Assembly (NCBI GenBank): GCA_012934845.2
Contig: WNNJ02003300.1
Span: 372,001-436,000, forward strand
Reading direction: 5' to 3'
Source of the DNA: Pomphorhynchus laevis
Lineage: Eukaryota > Acanthocephala > Palaeacanthocephala > Echinorhynchida > Pomphorhynchidae
Length of the DNA: 64,000 bases
Shown: positions 27,901-33,429 of the stretch, one piece after another
Position numbering within the stretch: position 1 is the stretch's first letter
Layout of the letters: the number at the start of each line of letters is the position of its first letter
The notes under the pieces: model-generated
Databases searched by the model: none
Seen by the model: the letters and a program-made list of their open reading frames with translations, nothing else
What the model was told of the DNA's origin: nothing
Made by a program: the position numbers and the translations under genes

Positions 27901-30900
27901 TGTTTCTCTAAGGGAAGTCTTTACCAACTTTATCAGAGCGGACTTTGTCCAATTGCAGAAAGTAGAGAATATCGAACAAGAATTATCGATGTTTAAAACT
28001 TCGCTTGAACAAGCGAAATCAAAAACATTGGTTTGAAGACTGTAGGTGCCTGTAATGGAGGCAATCCTCAACAACTTGGTGGACACAAGGAGTAAGAGAT
28101 ACCCTTCAACAGAAGAAAGTGACTTATAAGGCGACTTTGTCTGATATGTCATTGCGGGCAATATACAGGTATCAACATGCAAAGAAAATTGTAACTCTAG
28201 CAGTTGCTGGGTCAAAGAAAGAAAATTGACTGAAGTTTGGTGAGCGTCTTGAACTTGATTGTCGGTCAACTTCTAAGATTTTATCGAGAACGATCAAAGT
28301 CATTCAAGTTAGAAAGCAGAAATCTGTCCATACTATGTTTTAAACAATTTTAGATATTTGCGTACAGATATTAAAGACATACTGAGTCGTTGTAGAGATT
28401 ATTTTAGAGGTATCCTTAATACAAATAACGTGTCTTCACTTGTGGCAGAAGAATTTTCGAACTTAATGGAAGATCCAATTACCTTGGCAAATGTCTTTAC
28501 TATTGTTCAAAACTTCGTGATGGCAAATATGCTGGGGTTAATGAGATTCGACATGAAATTTTAAAGGATCTTGGCGTTGAAGATATAAAGTGGATAACAC
28601 GACTCAATAACGTAGTATTGAACTCATAAGAGATTCTTGGTGATTGGTAAACTGGGGTGGTGATTCTGATCTATAAAGCAATCGAAGATAATGTTCAAAT
28701 TAAAGGGGCATTACTCTCTTAGCCTAACCGGTAAGCTATTTGCCAGGATCCTTGAGTGAAGGATACGAGCGATAGTCGTGGGACAGTTGCAGGAGGAGCA
28801 ATGTGGCTTTCGTTCGGGTCCAGGAACTACGGATCAGTTATTCACTCTTTCAACTATTCTCCAACACACCTGGAAGGACGCTCAACTAATTCACATGCTT
28901 TATTGATTAAAAGGTGTTCGACCGGGTACCAAAATATAGGGAATAAAATGTAGTAAAGGAGTACAAAGTTTCGCACTACCTCCGTGTAGCTGTGCCTCGT
29001 TTATGAACTTAGTACAAATTGTGTTCGTGTTTAAGGCAGAAAGTCTGGGTGATTTCCTGTAGGTGTTGGGCTCCGTCAGGGTTGTCCACCTTCTTTACTT
29101 TTGTTCCTTGTTAACATGGACAAAATTTTGAGACTAGCATCTATGTAAGAGTTCGGTCTTCAGTTTGGTCCGATCATTATATCATATTAGCTTTTGGCAG
29201 ACGATGTTGTCTTGTTGGCCTCAAATACTTATGACCAACACTGCTTTCTAGATCGATTTAAGGCGGAATGTCAAGTGGCCGGTATAGTAGTTAGCAAATT
29301 CCAAACTGTCTCGATGTGCTCAGCTCGAAACAAGGTAGCATCATCGATATAAATTGGTAATAAGGTTTAAATCGACCTTAAAAAGTTCAAGTACTTTGGT
29401 GTATTGCTCTCGAGTGACGGTAGAAATAATAGAGAGATCAAAAGACGGATCTATGCAGCGCAGTAATGGGTTCTTTGTGTAGATCAATAGTGGTAAAGAG
29501 AGCGCTAAATACGAAGCTTTTAATTTATCGCTAAGTTTTCTTACCTATCTTACTTATGTGAATAAACTTAGGGTCATGAGCAAAAACTCTAAATTTCGAG
29601 TACCGGTTATAGAAATATTTAATAATTTTTTTATAATTTTAACAGATTTCATTAATAAATATAGGTTTACATTAGCATCTTAGTTAAATTATTGATTACA
29701 AAAGTCGAATATCGAGAGAAAGCAAGTTGATGAATAAATACATGTTTTAAAAAATAAATTTATTATTTATTATTATTTATAATTATTAAACTATAAAAAT
29801 ATAATTTAAAATTATTTGAAAATGGCAAATGATTAAACAACTAATTTGTCCACAAGCTGACATTTTGGAACATCTATATTTAGACAAGTAAAAGGTGTTC
29901 CAATGGGAGGTAATAGTAGCCCAATTATAGCTGACTTGTTTTTAAGCTTTATAGAATATGAATTTGTTCATAACTGTTTAAAAAATAAATCTAAACTATA
30001 TAAATATATGAAATATATGTTTCGATACATTGATGATATATGTGTATTTAATTCTAATAATTTTTATTCAATTAGTGAACAAATTTATACAGAAAGTCTT
30101 ATTCTTAACAAAACTAATATTAATGATAAAGAAGGTGTATATCTAGATATGAACATTAAATTAACATTAACTAAAACTACTATTAATTTATATCGTAAAG
30201 ATGACATATTTAAATTTACAAGAAACATATTTTTGCATGAGCATGCATATCATATAATATAAAATATAATACATTAAATAATGAAATTTTAAGAATTGCA
30301 ACAATATGTAATGATATTGGTTACGGGGAAATACGGCATGAAATATGACGCATTGAAATTCGTATTGATGACGTATTGAAATACATCATCAATACGTAAT
30401 GTCAGAAGAAATACGTCTTCCTCTGACTTCAGAGGAAATACGTCATGGCCCTACTGATATATCGGGTTGAAGAATAGAAACAAAAACCTGATTTATTAGC
30501 AGTTCCTCCTGATGACCTCTAATTCTTATTCTGATACAACGTCTGTTATTTATTAGTCAATTCATAAAAATGACGTTTATTTTAAATTTCATTTTTTTAT
30601 TTTAACTTGATTTAAATTATAGAAAATCTAAAAGCAATTATTAATTTTATTATTTAATTATTACTTTTTGATTTAGCATTATTATGTTTTGCTTATTTTA
30701 TAATTACATTAAATACGTAGACTCAATTAGCTGATTTGATTTATAAAAGTATTATGTCCAAAAATATTTAGTAATGATTTTAAATTACTAAACAAACCTT
30801 TCCAACAGTAGTTGTATTAGAACAGATTAATTCAACAAAGTCTGAGCGTCCATCGAATTGTTTTACAACGACATTATTTTCAGCACTAACGTCTAGAGTG

Positions 30901-31142
30901 CTTGTTCCTTTCTGATGAAGATAATAATTACACGCACTTCGCTTGGTTTTGTACTTAAGCCAATCTACACGTGTTTCTAACGCTTGTTGTAATAGTTCAA
31001 GCTGTTTCGCTGGTGTCTCTACATGAGTTAGATCTAAACAGCGTTTCTTCTTAACGGAATTGATCTTCACAAGCAAAGTATCATTTAACGAAGTCTGGCT
31101 AAATTTTCTTTTTAAATTACTTTGTTTGCTTTCATTCTCCAT
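724..31142 (-). CDS. SRCAP: SRCAP/Domino/Swr1-type chromatin remodelling ATPase, 12 exons, 3' end beyond the window
   Basis: SWR1-class Snf2 ATPase; the family exchanges H2A for H2A.Z in nucleosomes in the nucleus. Exons (minus strand): 31142-30798, 24418-24385, 24326-23980, 23900-23760, 21863-21752, 20088-20048, 19878-19701, 18157-18021, 8934-8824, 8770-8519, 3519-3383, 901-724. All junctions are GT/AG and every phase matches, giving 671 codons. Seen in order: N-terminal region, HSA domain, Walker A (DEMGLGKT), [13 protein letters not shown] box split across two exons, [10 protein letters not shown], and [14 protein letters not shown]. The DEAQ box fits SRCAP/Domino/Swr1 better than EP400, which as I recall it has DEVQ. 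The second helicase lobe should lie left of position 1. Introns range from 53 bp to 9.1 kb, and all the long ones are filled with transposons. The unbroken frame argues that the gene is functional. Exon 1 has no recognised domain and is assigned by splice phase only. Confidence 0.9.
902..1346. other. AT-rich intron sequence
   Basis: Intron sequence of A/T runs and short dinucleotide stretches. No element or exon recognised. Confidence 0.5.
1347..1546 (-). repeat. Interspersed repeat copy A with hammerhead-like words
   Basis: About 200 bp closely matching 1707-1905 in the same orientation. On the minus strand it contains GGCAGC, CGAAAC, then CTGATGAG and GCTGCC; the outer words are perfect complements and would enclose the core-like words. 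The order of GAAAC and CTGATGA is not that of a working hammerhead. Probably a LINE or SINE untranslated end. Confidence 0.5.
1707..1905 (-). repeat. Interspersed repeat copy B
   Basis: Second copy of the unit at 1347-1546, same orientation, differing at scattered positions. It keeps GAAAC, CTGATGAG and GTGCTGCC, but the helix partner reads GTCAGC instead of GGCAGC, so the outer helix is weakened. Confidence 0.5.
1906..3382. other. Intron sequence with a compound palindrome at 1940-1981
   Basis: Two overlapping perfect inverted repeats share one arm: 1940-1952 with 1956-1968 (13 bp, 3-nt loop) and 1953-1963 with 1971-1981 (11 bp, 7-nt loop). The rest of the intron up to exon 11 is AT-rich with no recognised gene. 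Confidence 0.6.
3383..3519 (-). CDS. SRCAP: SRCAP-like exon 11
   Basis: 137 nt between a good polypyrimidine/AG acceptor and a GTAAGT donor. It encodes [20 protein letters not shown] and [21 protein letters not shown], matching the SRCAP segment after the TGTPLQN motif. Phase 0 entry, exit after two bases. Confidence 0.93.
3671..4136. repeat. Two tandem 230-240-bp units, AT-rich
   Basis: Units 3671-3910 and 3911-4136 share their start (AATGTGCTCAGTTATTTC), middle and end. Each contains a word close to CTAACTGAGTCTAC, the conserved far end of PLE-A tails on the minus strand, so they may be duplicated PLE-A tail fossils. Confidence 0.6.
4320..5275 (-). mobile_element. RTE-clade LINE fragment (RT palm to 3' end)
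   Basis: The minus-strand frame at 4971-4684 contains [19 protein letters not shown] and [20 protein letters not shown], typical of RTE reverse transcriptase around and after the catalytic YADD. The preceding catalytic residues are damaged (the reading is TYDVV). The segment 4320-4510 matches the 3' part of the second minus-strand RTE fragment at 25640-26135. Truncated at its 5' end and non-functional. Confidence 0.75.
5276..5684. repeat. Hairpin-bearing repeat
   Basis: Perfect 14-bp inverted repeat, 5426-5439 with 5462-5475, around a 22-nt AT loop. The right arm and the bases after it (GTTGTCTACTCAGC) recur at about 36765-36800, so this is a dispersed repeat, perhaps the untranslated end of an RTE element. 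Confidence 0.45.
5685..6210 (+). mobile_element. PLE-A fragment 1 (Penelope-like RT)
   Basis: Degenerate copy of the PLE-A reverse transcriptase. It includes the YWNPKLHK block, the KPLSVY segment and [12 protein letters not shown] (RT motif 1 region). It is followed head-to-tail by two more copies with the same block, at 6240 and 7215. Frame broken. No endonuclease domain visible. Confidence 0.75.
6240..7095 (+). mobile_element. PLE-A fragment 2, with an internal fold-back duplication
   Basis: Long open frame (from 6262) with [40 protein letters not shown] and [17 protein letters not shown]. The catalytic YIDD block present in sibling copies is replaced here by an inverted duplication around 6937-6985, so the copy is dead. 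It ends in an AT-rich tract. RT subtype judged by the LHK block and the PMGGNSSP motif; I see no GIY-YIG domain. Confidence 0.8.
7096..7214. repeat. AT-rich simple repeat
   Basis: TATATA/ACCTATA simple sequence between two PLE-A copies, including short palindromes built from GGTATAGTTTAT. Probably replication-slippage expansion. Confidence 0.7.
7215..7925 (+). mobile_element. PLE-A fragment 3
   Basis: The best internal PLE-A copy. It holds the KLHKNPIKP block, [31 protein letters not shown], and [11 protein letters not shown], where IDD is the catalytic RT motif. It is truncated soon after the catalytic block. Together with 5685-7095 it makes a head-to-tail tandem of partial copies, a layout PLEs often show. 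Confidence 0.8.
7950..8040 (+). repeat. Short dispersed repeat (SINE-like)
   Basis: About 75 bp similar to 22530-22605: ACCACTGGAGCAGCC, CTAGTGGATG, then ACAGAGTTCTGAGTT. In the sister copy the end reads GAGTTCAAATC, like a polymerase III B box, so a tRNA-derived SINE is possible. Confidence 0.35.
8041..8518. other. AT-rich intron sequence with a 26-bp palindrome
   Basis: Mostly A/T. A perfect palindrome lies at 8360-8385 and its half is repeated just after it. No exon or element recognised. Confidence 0.5.
8519..8770 (-). CDS. SRCAP: SRCAP-like exon 10 (helicase motifs II-III)
   Basis: 252 nt, 84 codons, phase 0 at both ends. It starts [16 protein letters not shown], completing the DEAQ box begun in exon 9, and continues with [20 protein letters not shown] (motif III) and [20 protein letters not shown]. 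Donor GTATCT after HQ. Only 53 bp of intron separate it from exon 9. Confidence 0.95.
8824..8934 (-). CDS. SRCAP: SRCAP-like exon 9
   Basis: 111 nt, 37 codons: [20 protein letters not shown] to KMLVLDE. This is the segment leading into helicase motif II, and its last two residues are the first half of DEAQ. Acceptor TTTAG, donor GTTAGC. The intron 5' of it is 9,086 bp. Confidence 0.95.
8935..9959. other. Intron sequence with unassigned low-AT block and near-perfect palindrome
   Basis: 8935-9300 is AT-rich. 9320-9640 is less AT-rich and has short open stretches but no family I recognise. At 9646-9686 two perfect 20-bp arms are separated by one base. 9686-9750 repeats a 10-bp-arm hairpin built on GTAAGTATCA. 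Confidence 0.5.
9960..10425 (+). mobile_element. PLE-A amino-terminal fragment
   Basis: Reads [20 protein letters not shown], then [20 protein letters not shown] and [20 protein letters not shown]: a basic, lysine-rich leader plausible for the N-terminal part of PLE-A, ending at a stop. A 33-bp direct repeat at about 10016-10049 recurs at 10604-10637 and flanks it, possibly terminal-repeat remnants. The link to PLE-A is inferred from composition and style, not direct overlap. Confidence 0.45.
10640..11990 (-). mobile_element. Decayed LINE, reverse transcriptase region
   Basis: The minus strand gives [20 protein letters not shown] (RT motif with catalytic Asp), [16 protein letters not shown], a thumb region ([20 protein letters not shown]) and a C-terminal part with [16 protein letters not shown]. 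Several frame breaks. The clade is unclear; the sequence differs from the CR1, RTE and R1/I-type copies elsewhere in the window. Confidence 0.7.
12000..12209. other. Unassigned sequence
   Basis: Between a minus-strand LINE and PLE-B. No recognisable coding or repeat signal. Confidence 0.4.
12210..13083 (+). mobile_element. PLE-B, 5' part (decayed RT C-terminal region)
   Basis: Near the end of the part the frame reads [19 protein letters not shown] and [20 protein letters not shown], the region after the catalytic motif in Penelope-type RT (compare the family pattern PFLDV...YRKPTHT). 12318-12536 is an open, coil-like segment that may be the N-terminus. PLE-B resumes at 16690 after a CR1 insertion; the endonuclease lies there. 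Confidence 0.65.
13598..13673 (+). repeat. 76-bp direct repeat, left copy
   Basis: Matches 13962-14037 without indels and with about four substitutions. Its first bases are CR1 sequence, so the right copy carries a duplicated piece of the LINE. Together they flank the UbiH-like fragment. Confidence 0.85.
13698..13939 (+). pseudogene. Broken N-terminus of a bacterial-type UbiH/VisC FAD monooxygenase
   Basis: Reads [20 protein letters not shown] with the GxGxxG FAD-binding fold at residues 10-15, then [14 protein letters not shown] stop follows LNA; in the -1 frame it continues [18 protein letters not shown] and ends at a stop after about 25 codons. The spacing between the dinucleotide fold and QVFEEIGIW is that of UbiH/VisC-family ubiquinone-biosynthesis hydroxylases. 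Only about 80 of about 400 residues remain. It sits inside a CR1 LINE inside an intron, flanked by 76-bp direct repeats. It resembles bacterial UbiH more than a COQ6 remnant to my eye, but a mitochondrial-gene origin cannot be excluded. Confidence 0.7.
13962..14037 (+). repeat. 76-bp direct repeat, right copy
   Basis: Second copy of 13598-13673, offset 364 bp. It runs straight into the palindromic element at 14030. Confidence 0.85.
14030..14201. repeat. Palindromic MITE/foldback element
   Basis: A 172-bp near-perfect palindrome with termini GGAACAAAGAAGCA and its complement. The arms meet at a TAAA centre near 14113. Similar ends (TTCTTCGTTCC) appear alone near 19035 and 23570, hinting at a dispersed non-autonomous family. 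Confidence 0.7.
16690..17425 (+). mobile_element. PLE-B, 3' part with GIY-YIG endonuclease and structured 3' end
   Basis: From about 16778 to a stop at 17317 the frame is open: [18 protein letters not shown], then [35 protein letters not shown]. This is the Penelope-type GIY-YIG nuclease with its CxxC knuckle, the conserved Arg of RPVSER and the EH pair. The last 45 bp of the element (17378-17425) form GATGAGCC...GGCGAAAGC with a GCCG/CGGC hairpin, resembling a decayed hammerhead as known from PLE ends. The upstream RT part is at 12210-13083, cut off by the CR1 insertion. Confidence 0.8.
17560..17935 (-). mobile_element. PLE-A 3' tail, inverted
   Basis: Minus-strand copy of the PLE-A tail. 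It carries the AACTGCTATG/CATAGCAG and GGCCCC/GGGGCC complementary pairs (17805-17812 with 17847-17854; 17825-17830 with 17856-17861) and the conserved CTAACTGAGTCTA end. No coding sequence. Confidence 0.75.
18021..18157 (-). CDS. SRCAP: SRCAP-like exon 8
   Basis: 137 nt. The first two bases complete a Gly codon. It encodes [20 protein letters not shown] and [17 protein letters not shown], motif Ia of SWR1-class ATPases. Acceptor GTTTAG, donor GTATTT, exit phase 0. Followed by the 9.1-kb intron. Confidence 0.95.
18158..19700. other. AT-rich intron, nothing recognised
   Basis: Long A/T-rich sequence. A short stretch at 19010-19045 resembles the ends of the 14030 palindrome. 19290-19560 is somewhat less AT-rich with small open frames on both strands but no similarity I can name. 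Confidence 0.5.
19701..19878 (-). CDS. SRCAP: SRCAP-like exon 7 (Walker A)
   Basis: 178 nt encoding [40 protein letters not shown] and [20 protein letters not shown]. It contains the Q-motif-like LREYQ and the ATP-binding DEMGLGKT. Phase 0 entry; the donor GTATCA splits the final Gly codon after one base. Confidence 0.97.
20048..20088 (-). CDS. SRCAP: SRCAP-like exon 6 (41-nt microexon)
   Basis: 41 nt between TTATTTAG and GTAAGC. The first two bases complete a codon from exon 5 and the rest reads [13 protein letters not shown]. It exists only because the phases of exons 5 and 7 require it; both its own sites are good. It links the post-HSA region to the ATPase domain. Confidence 0.8.
20320..21345 (-). 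mobile_element. R1/I-type LINE 3' fragment
   Basis: The minus strand reads [33 protein letters not shown] and [20 protein letters not shown], the palm of RT with catalytic YADD, then the 3' untranslated end ending at AATAATAAAG. Homologous to 41386-43077 and 43078-47020. 5' truncated, several frame breaks. Confidence 0.85.
21752..21863 (-). CDS. SRCAP: SRCAP-like exon 5 (post-HSA)
   Basis: 112 nt: [20 protein letters not shown] then [17 protein letters not shown]. It matches the SRCAP/Domino segment EALDxxLxFIVxQTEKY directly after the HSA domain. Acceptor TTTTTAG, donor GTATGT after one base of the next codon. Confidence 0.9.
22325..22770. repeat. Inverted repeat (about 170-bp arms) around a SINE-like core
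   Basis: Arm 22325-22510 is the diverged reverse complement of about 22590-22770; both contain the GACGCTACT and TATCAGCTGC words. The spacer holds GCAGCCTAGTGAATG and GAGTTCAAATC, the latter close to a pol III B box. The core is related to 7950-8040. Either a foldback element or two facing SINE copies. Confidence 0.6.
22860..23219. other. GC-richer intronic block open on both strands, unassigned
   Basis: About 350 bp much less AT-rich than its surroundings. The plus strand is open 22885-23205 ([20 protein letters not shown], acidic and Ser-rich); the minus strand is open from about 23219 to 22785 ([20 protein letters not shown]). It is not needed by the SRCAP-like transcript, since exons 4 and 5 join in frame without it. 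No family recognised. Confidence 0.4.
23760..23900 (-). CDS. SRCAP: SRCAP-like exon 4 (second half of HSA domain)
   Basis: 141 nt, 47 codons, phase 0 both ends: [47 protein letters not shown]. The basic helix followed by FW is the end of the HSA domain, which in SWR1-class enzymes binds actin and Arp4. Acceptor TTTTAG, donor GTCAGT. Confidence 0.92.
23980..24326 (-). CDS. SRCAP: SRCAP-like exon 3 (first half of HSA domain)
   Basis: 347 nt; the first two bases complete a codon from exon 2. It contains [16 protein letters not shown], then [20 protein letters not shown] and KLRLSTYKK, the tryptophan-bearing start of the HSA helix. Acceptor TTCTTTAG, donor GTTTGT. Introns of 58 and 79 bp flank it. 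Confidence 0.92.
24385..24418 (-). CDS. SRCAP: SRCAP-like exon 2 (34-nt microexon)
   Basis: 34 nt between TTGTATAG and GTATTT, reading [11 protein letters not shown] plus one base. It is the only short segment I found that converts the phase-0 end of exon 1 into the entry phase of exon 3. Inferred from phase and splice sites, no homology. Confidence 0.65.
24419..25299. other. AT-rich intron sequence
   Basis: First part of the 6.4-kb intron between exons 1 and 2. No recognisable element. Confidence 0.5.
25300..25450 (-). mobile_element. PLE-A 3' tail fragment, inverted
   Basis: Minus-strand tail core. Here the helix pair reads GACCC (25356-25360) with GGGTC (25387-25391) where other copies have GGCCC/GGGCC, a compensated change. 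CTGCTATG and CATAGCAG are kept. Confidence 0.7.
25640..26135 (-). mobile_element. RTE-clade LINE, 3' end
   Basis: The minus strand reads [20 protein letters not shown] then [20 protein letters not shown], an RTE ORF C-terminus. The last 190 bp match 4320-4510. 5' truncated. Confidence 0.65.
26140..26545 (+). mobile_element. PLE-A 3' tail fragment
   Basis: Plus-strand tail with a weakened GGCCTC helix, intact CATAGCAG, and the terminal ACTCAGTTAGCTGA word at about 26523. No coding sequence. Confidence 0.65.
26590..29575 (+). mobile_element. RTE-clade LINE, near full length but decayed
   Basis: 5' leader 26590-26990. Endonuclease region around 27200-27520: [26 protein letters not shown] and [17 protein letters not shown] further on: [14 protein letters not shown] block near 28790, [14 protein letters not shown] near 29060, [11 protein letters not shown] (29190, catalytic ADD) and [10 protein letters not shown]. 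The 3' end lies near 29575 after [15 protein letters not shown]. Many frame breaks, so inactive. Same clade as the minus-strand fragments at 4320 and 25640. Confidence 0.8.
29576..29864. other. AT-rich spacer
   Basis: A/T-rich sequence between an RTE and a PLE-A copy. Nothing recognised. Confidence 0.5.
29865..30745 (+). mobile_element. PLE-A copy, 3' half with tail
   Basis: Open from 29903 to 30262: [67 protein letters not shown]. Catalytic IDD intact. The tail at about 30410-30745 has a decayed pseudoknot core but a normal CTGATTTGATT end. Exon 1 of the SRCAP-like gene starts about 50 bp further. Confidence 0.85.
30798..31142 (-). CDS. SRCAP: SRCAP-like exon 1 (start codon)
   Basis: ATG at 31142-31140, 115 codons: [40 protein letters not shown] and SNTTTVGK before a GTTTGT donor. 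Basic and Ser/Lys-rich with a short predicted helix ([20 protein letters not shown]). No domain is recognised. It is assigned because it is the only open exon upstream on this strand and, through the 34-nt exon 2, it enters the HSA exon in phase. It could instead belong to another transcript. Confidence 0.6.
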
Positions 31143-31559
31143 TAAAGATAAAACCAAAACAAAGATGAAAATTGCTTGTACTATCTTATGTATAAATATT
31201 ATCGAGGTTTCGTTTCAGCATCTAAAAAACAAAACCGCTTTTACGAAAGAATCATATCTTAAAATATCTAAATATGAATGCATTCATGTTTGTTCATAAA
31301 TACAACAAATCATAACATTAAAAGTAGTAAGTTAGTCGTGTTAATTCCTCCAAATCATACTAATTATATTAAATGGGGTATTTAATAAATCAAAACAGGA
31401 AAGCCCGTTGATTGAGTGCATTTGCATTTCTAAAGTGTATTTCTACTGTATATACAGTAATAATAATTTGAATAATTTTTAACTATCTTGATAGTTTAAT
31501 GTCTGATAAGCATAATTCGTATATGCCTATCAAATGGAAAAATAAAATGGACAATTGTT
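31143..31559. promoter_or_regulatory. Upstream region of the SRCAP-like gene
   Basis: About 400 AT-rich bases upstream of the start codon. The 5' untranslated region and promoter are expected here, but no TATA or initiator element can be singled out. Confidence 0.3.
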
Positions 31560-32945
31560 ATATCTTAAAAATAAAATAAAATACTTAAAAATACAATACT
31601 TAAAGTAATTAAAGCACACATCAAAAAAAATTGCAAGGCAATCGAAATTAATACTGGTATAAAACACTATTTCAGTATTAATTCTACAAAAAATTTTAGA
31701 ACAGACAAAAGGTTCAAATTTTCAAAGTATAAATACACACGATTTTAGTACGCTTTATACAAATCTAGATTTAGTAGATATTAAAGAAGCGTTAGCAAAA
31801 TTAATTAACCTTATATTTGGAAAAGATATACATATATATGTTATAATAAGTATAACGCTTATCTAACAAAAATTAAACCATCAAGTAAATATAAATATAT
31901 GGATAAAATTGAATTAATAGAATCCTTTAATATTTTAATAAATCAAAATTATTAAAAAGTAGGGGCATCTATATTTAGACAAGTAAAAGGTGTTCTAATG
32001 GGTGGTAATAGTAGCCCAATTATAGCTGACTTGTTTTTAAGCTTTATAGAATATGAATTTGTTCATAGCTGTTTAAAAATAAATCTAAACTATATAAATA
32101 TATGAAATATATGTTTCGATACATTGATGATATATGTGTATTTAATTCTAATAATTTTTATTCAATTAGTGAGCACATTTATCCAAAAAGCCTTATTCTT
32201 AACAAAACCAATATTAATGATAAAGAAGGTGTATATCTAGATATGAACATTAAATTAACATTAACTAAAACTACTATTAATTTATATCGTAAAGATGACA
32301 TATTTAAATTTACAAAAAACATATTTTTGCATGACCATGCATACCATATAATATAAAATATTATACATTAAATAATGAAATTTTAAGAATTGCAACAATA
32401 TGTAATGATATTGACTTTCTTCAAAATCATTTAAATAATTTAATAGATACATATTTTAAACTAGGTTACTATAAAAATAACATCAAGCAGAAAATAGTAA
32501 AATATATAAATCAACACAATAATATAAAAAATAAATTTAAACTCTTAAGTGGCAAATTTTCATGGAATGATAATAAATAATATACTTTGTATAAGAATAA
32601 GATACTAGATAGTTTTATCAGAGGAAATACGTCCTTAACACGTATTTGGCCCCGCTGCTATGTTGGGTAGAGGAGTTAGGGGCCGAAACCTGATAGCATA
32701 GCAGTTCCTCCTGATTACCTCTAATCCTTATTATGATACATCGTCTGTTATTTATTAGTCAATTCATAAAAATTGATTTTTATTTTAAATTTCAATTTTT
32801 AATTTTAACTTGATTTAAATTATAAAAAATCTTATAACAATTATTTATTTTATTATTTAATTATTAAATTTTGATTTAGCATTATTATGTTTTGTTTATT
32901 TTATAATTATATTAAATACGTAGACTCAGGTAGCTGATTTGATTA
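31560..32945 (+). mobile_element. PLE-A copy with RT end and full tail
   Basis: KAHIKKN and [14 protein letters not shown] leaders, [20 protein letters not shown], a damaged block before 31980, [26 protein letters not shown], and FLQNHLNNLIDTYFKLGYYK to a stop after FSWNDNK at about 32580. The tail 32585-32945 shows both complementary pairs (32648-32653 with 32679-32684; 32655-32662 with 32697-32704) and ends GTAGCTGATTTGATT. A few frameshifts in the RT. Confidence 0.85.
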
Positions 32946-33128
32946 TATAATGATAGTAAGTTTATTAAGTCATAATTTTGAGAAAGCATTAGTCAAAAAT
33001 ATGTATTATTCCTTGGCATTTGCCAGTGCTTTTTAGCAAATGATCCTATTTGGTGAAGATGTTGTGCTGATTTAGCACTCTATGATGAATCTAGAAATTT
33101 TATAGTACATCATTCACATGATTCATTC
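32946..33128. other. Sequence leading into the hammerhead ribozyme
   Basis: Unassigned, moderately AT-rich, with short inverted words such as GTGCTGATTTAGCAC. May belong to the same unknown element as the ribozyme. Confidence 0.4.
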
Positions 33129-33219
33129 GATGATTGCCGTCTGCTAGTCCTCCTCTGCATCCAGTAGTGGGAGAGATCTGGCACTGATGAGTCATTGCTA
33201 TGACGAAAGGGCAGTCGTC
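33129..33219 (+). ncRNA. Hammerhead ribozyme, type III layout
   Basis: All parts are in order. Stem III 5' strand 33129-33138 pairs with 33210-33219 (10 pairs, two G-U). Cleavage triplet GTC 33139-33141. Stem I begins TGCTAG 33142-33147 with CTGGCA 33178-33183. Core CTGATGA 33184-33190. Stem II GTCAT 33191-33195 with ATGAC 33200-33204 and a TGCT loop. Core GAAA 33205-33208. The one flaw is a G-G mismatch at pair 15.2/16.2. Expected to self-cleave after C33141. The host element is unknown; it lies between a PLE-A tail and a CR1 copy. Confidence 0.85.
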
Positions 33220-33429
33220 ATTCTTTCGAGTCGGGCTTATATGTATTACAATTTATTATATTGAATTGTGTTTTTTACTTTAATAAATCATTAATTTTTT
33301 ATATTGAATTCAACATAAATTATATCATATTTGAATTTTACATAATTTGTAGAATTCAATATATATTGTATTCTAAAACATGAAAGTATATATTGAATAT
33401 ATATTATATATATTCAATATAAAAATTAA
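33220..33429. other. AT-rich sequence with palindromic TATATTGAAT blocks
   Basis: Repeated ATTGAATT words and a perfect A/T palindrome around 33388-33421. No coding sequence. Confidence 0.5.
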
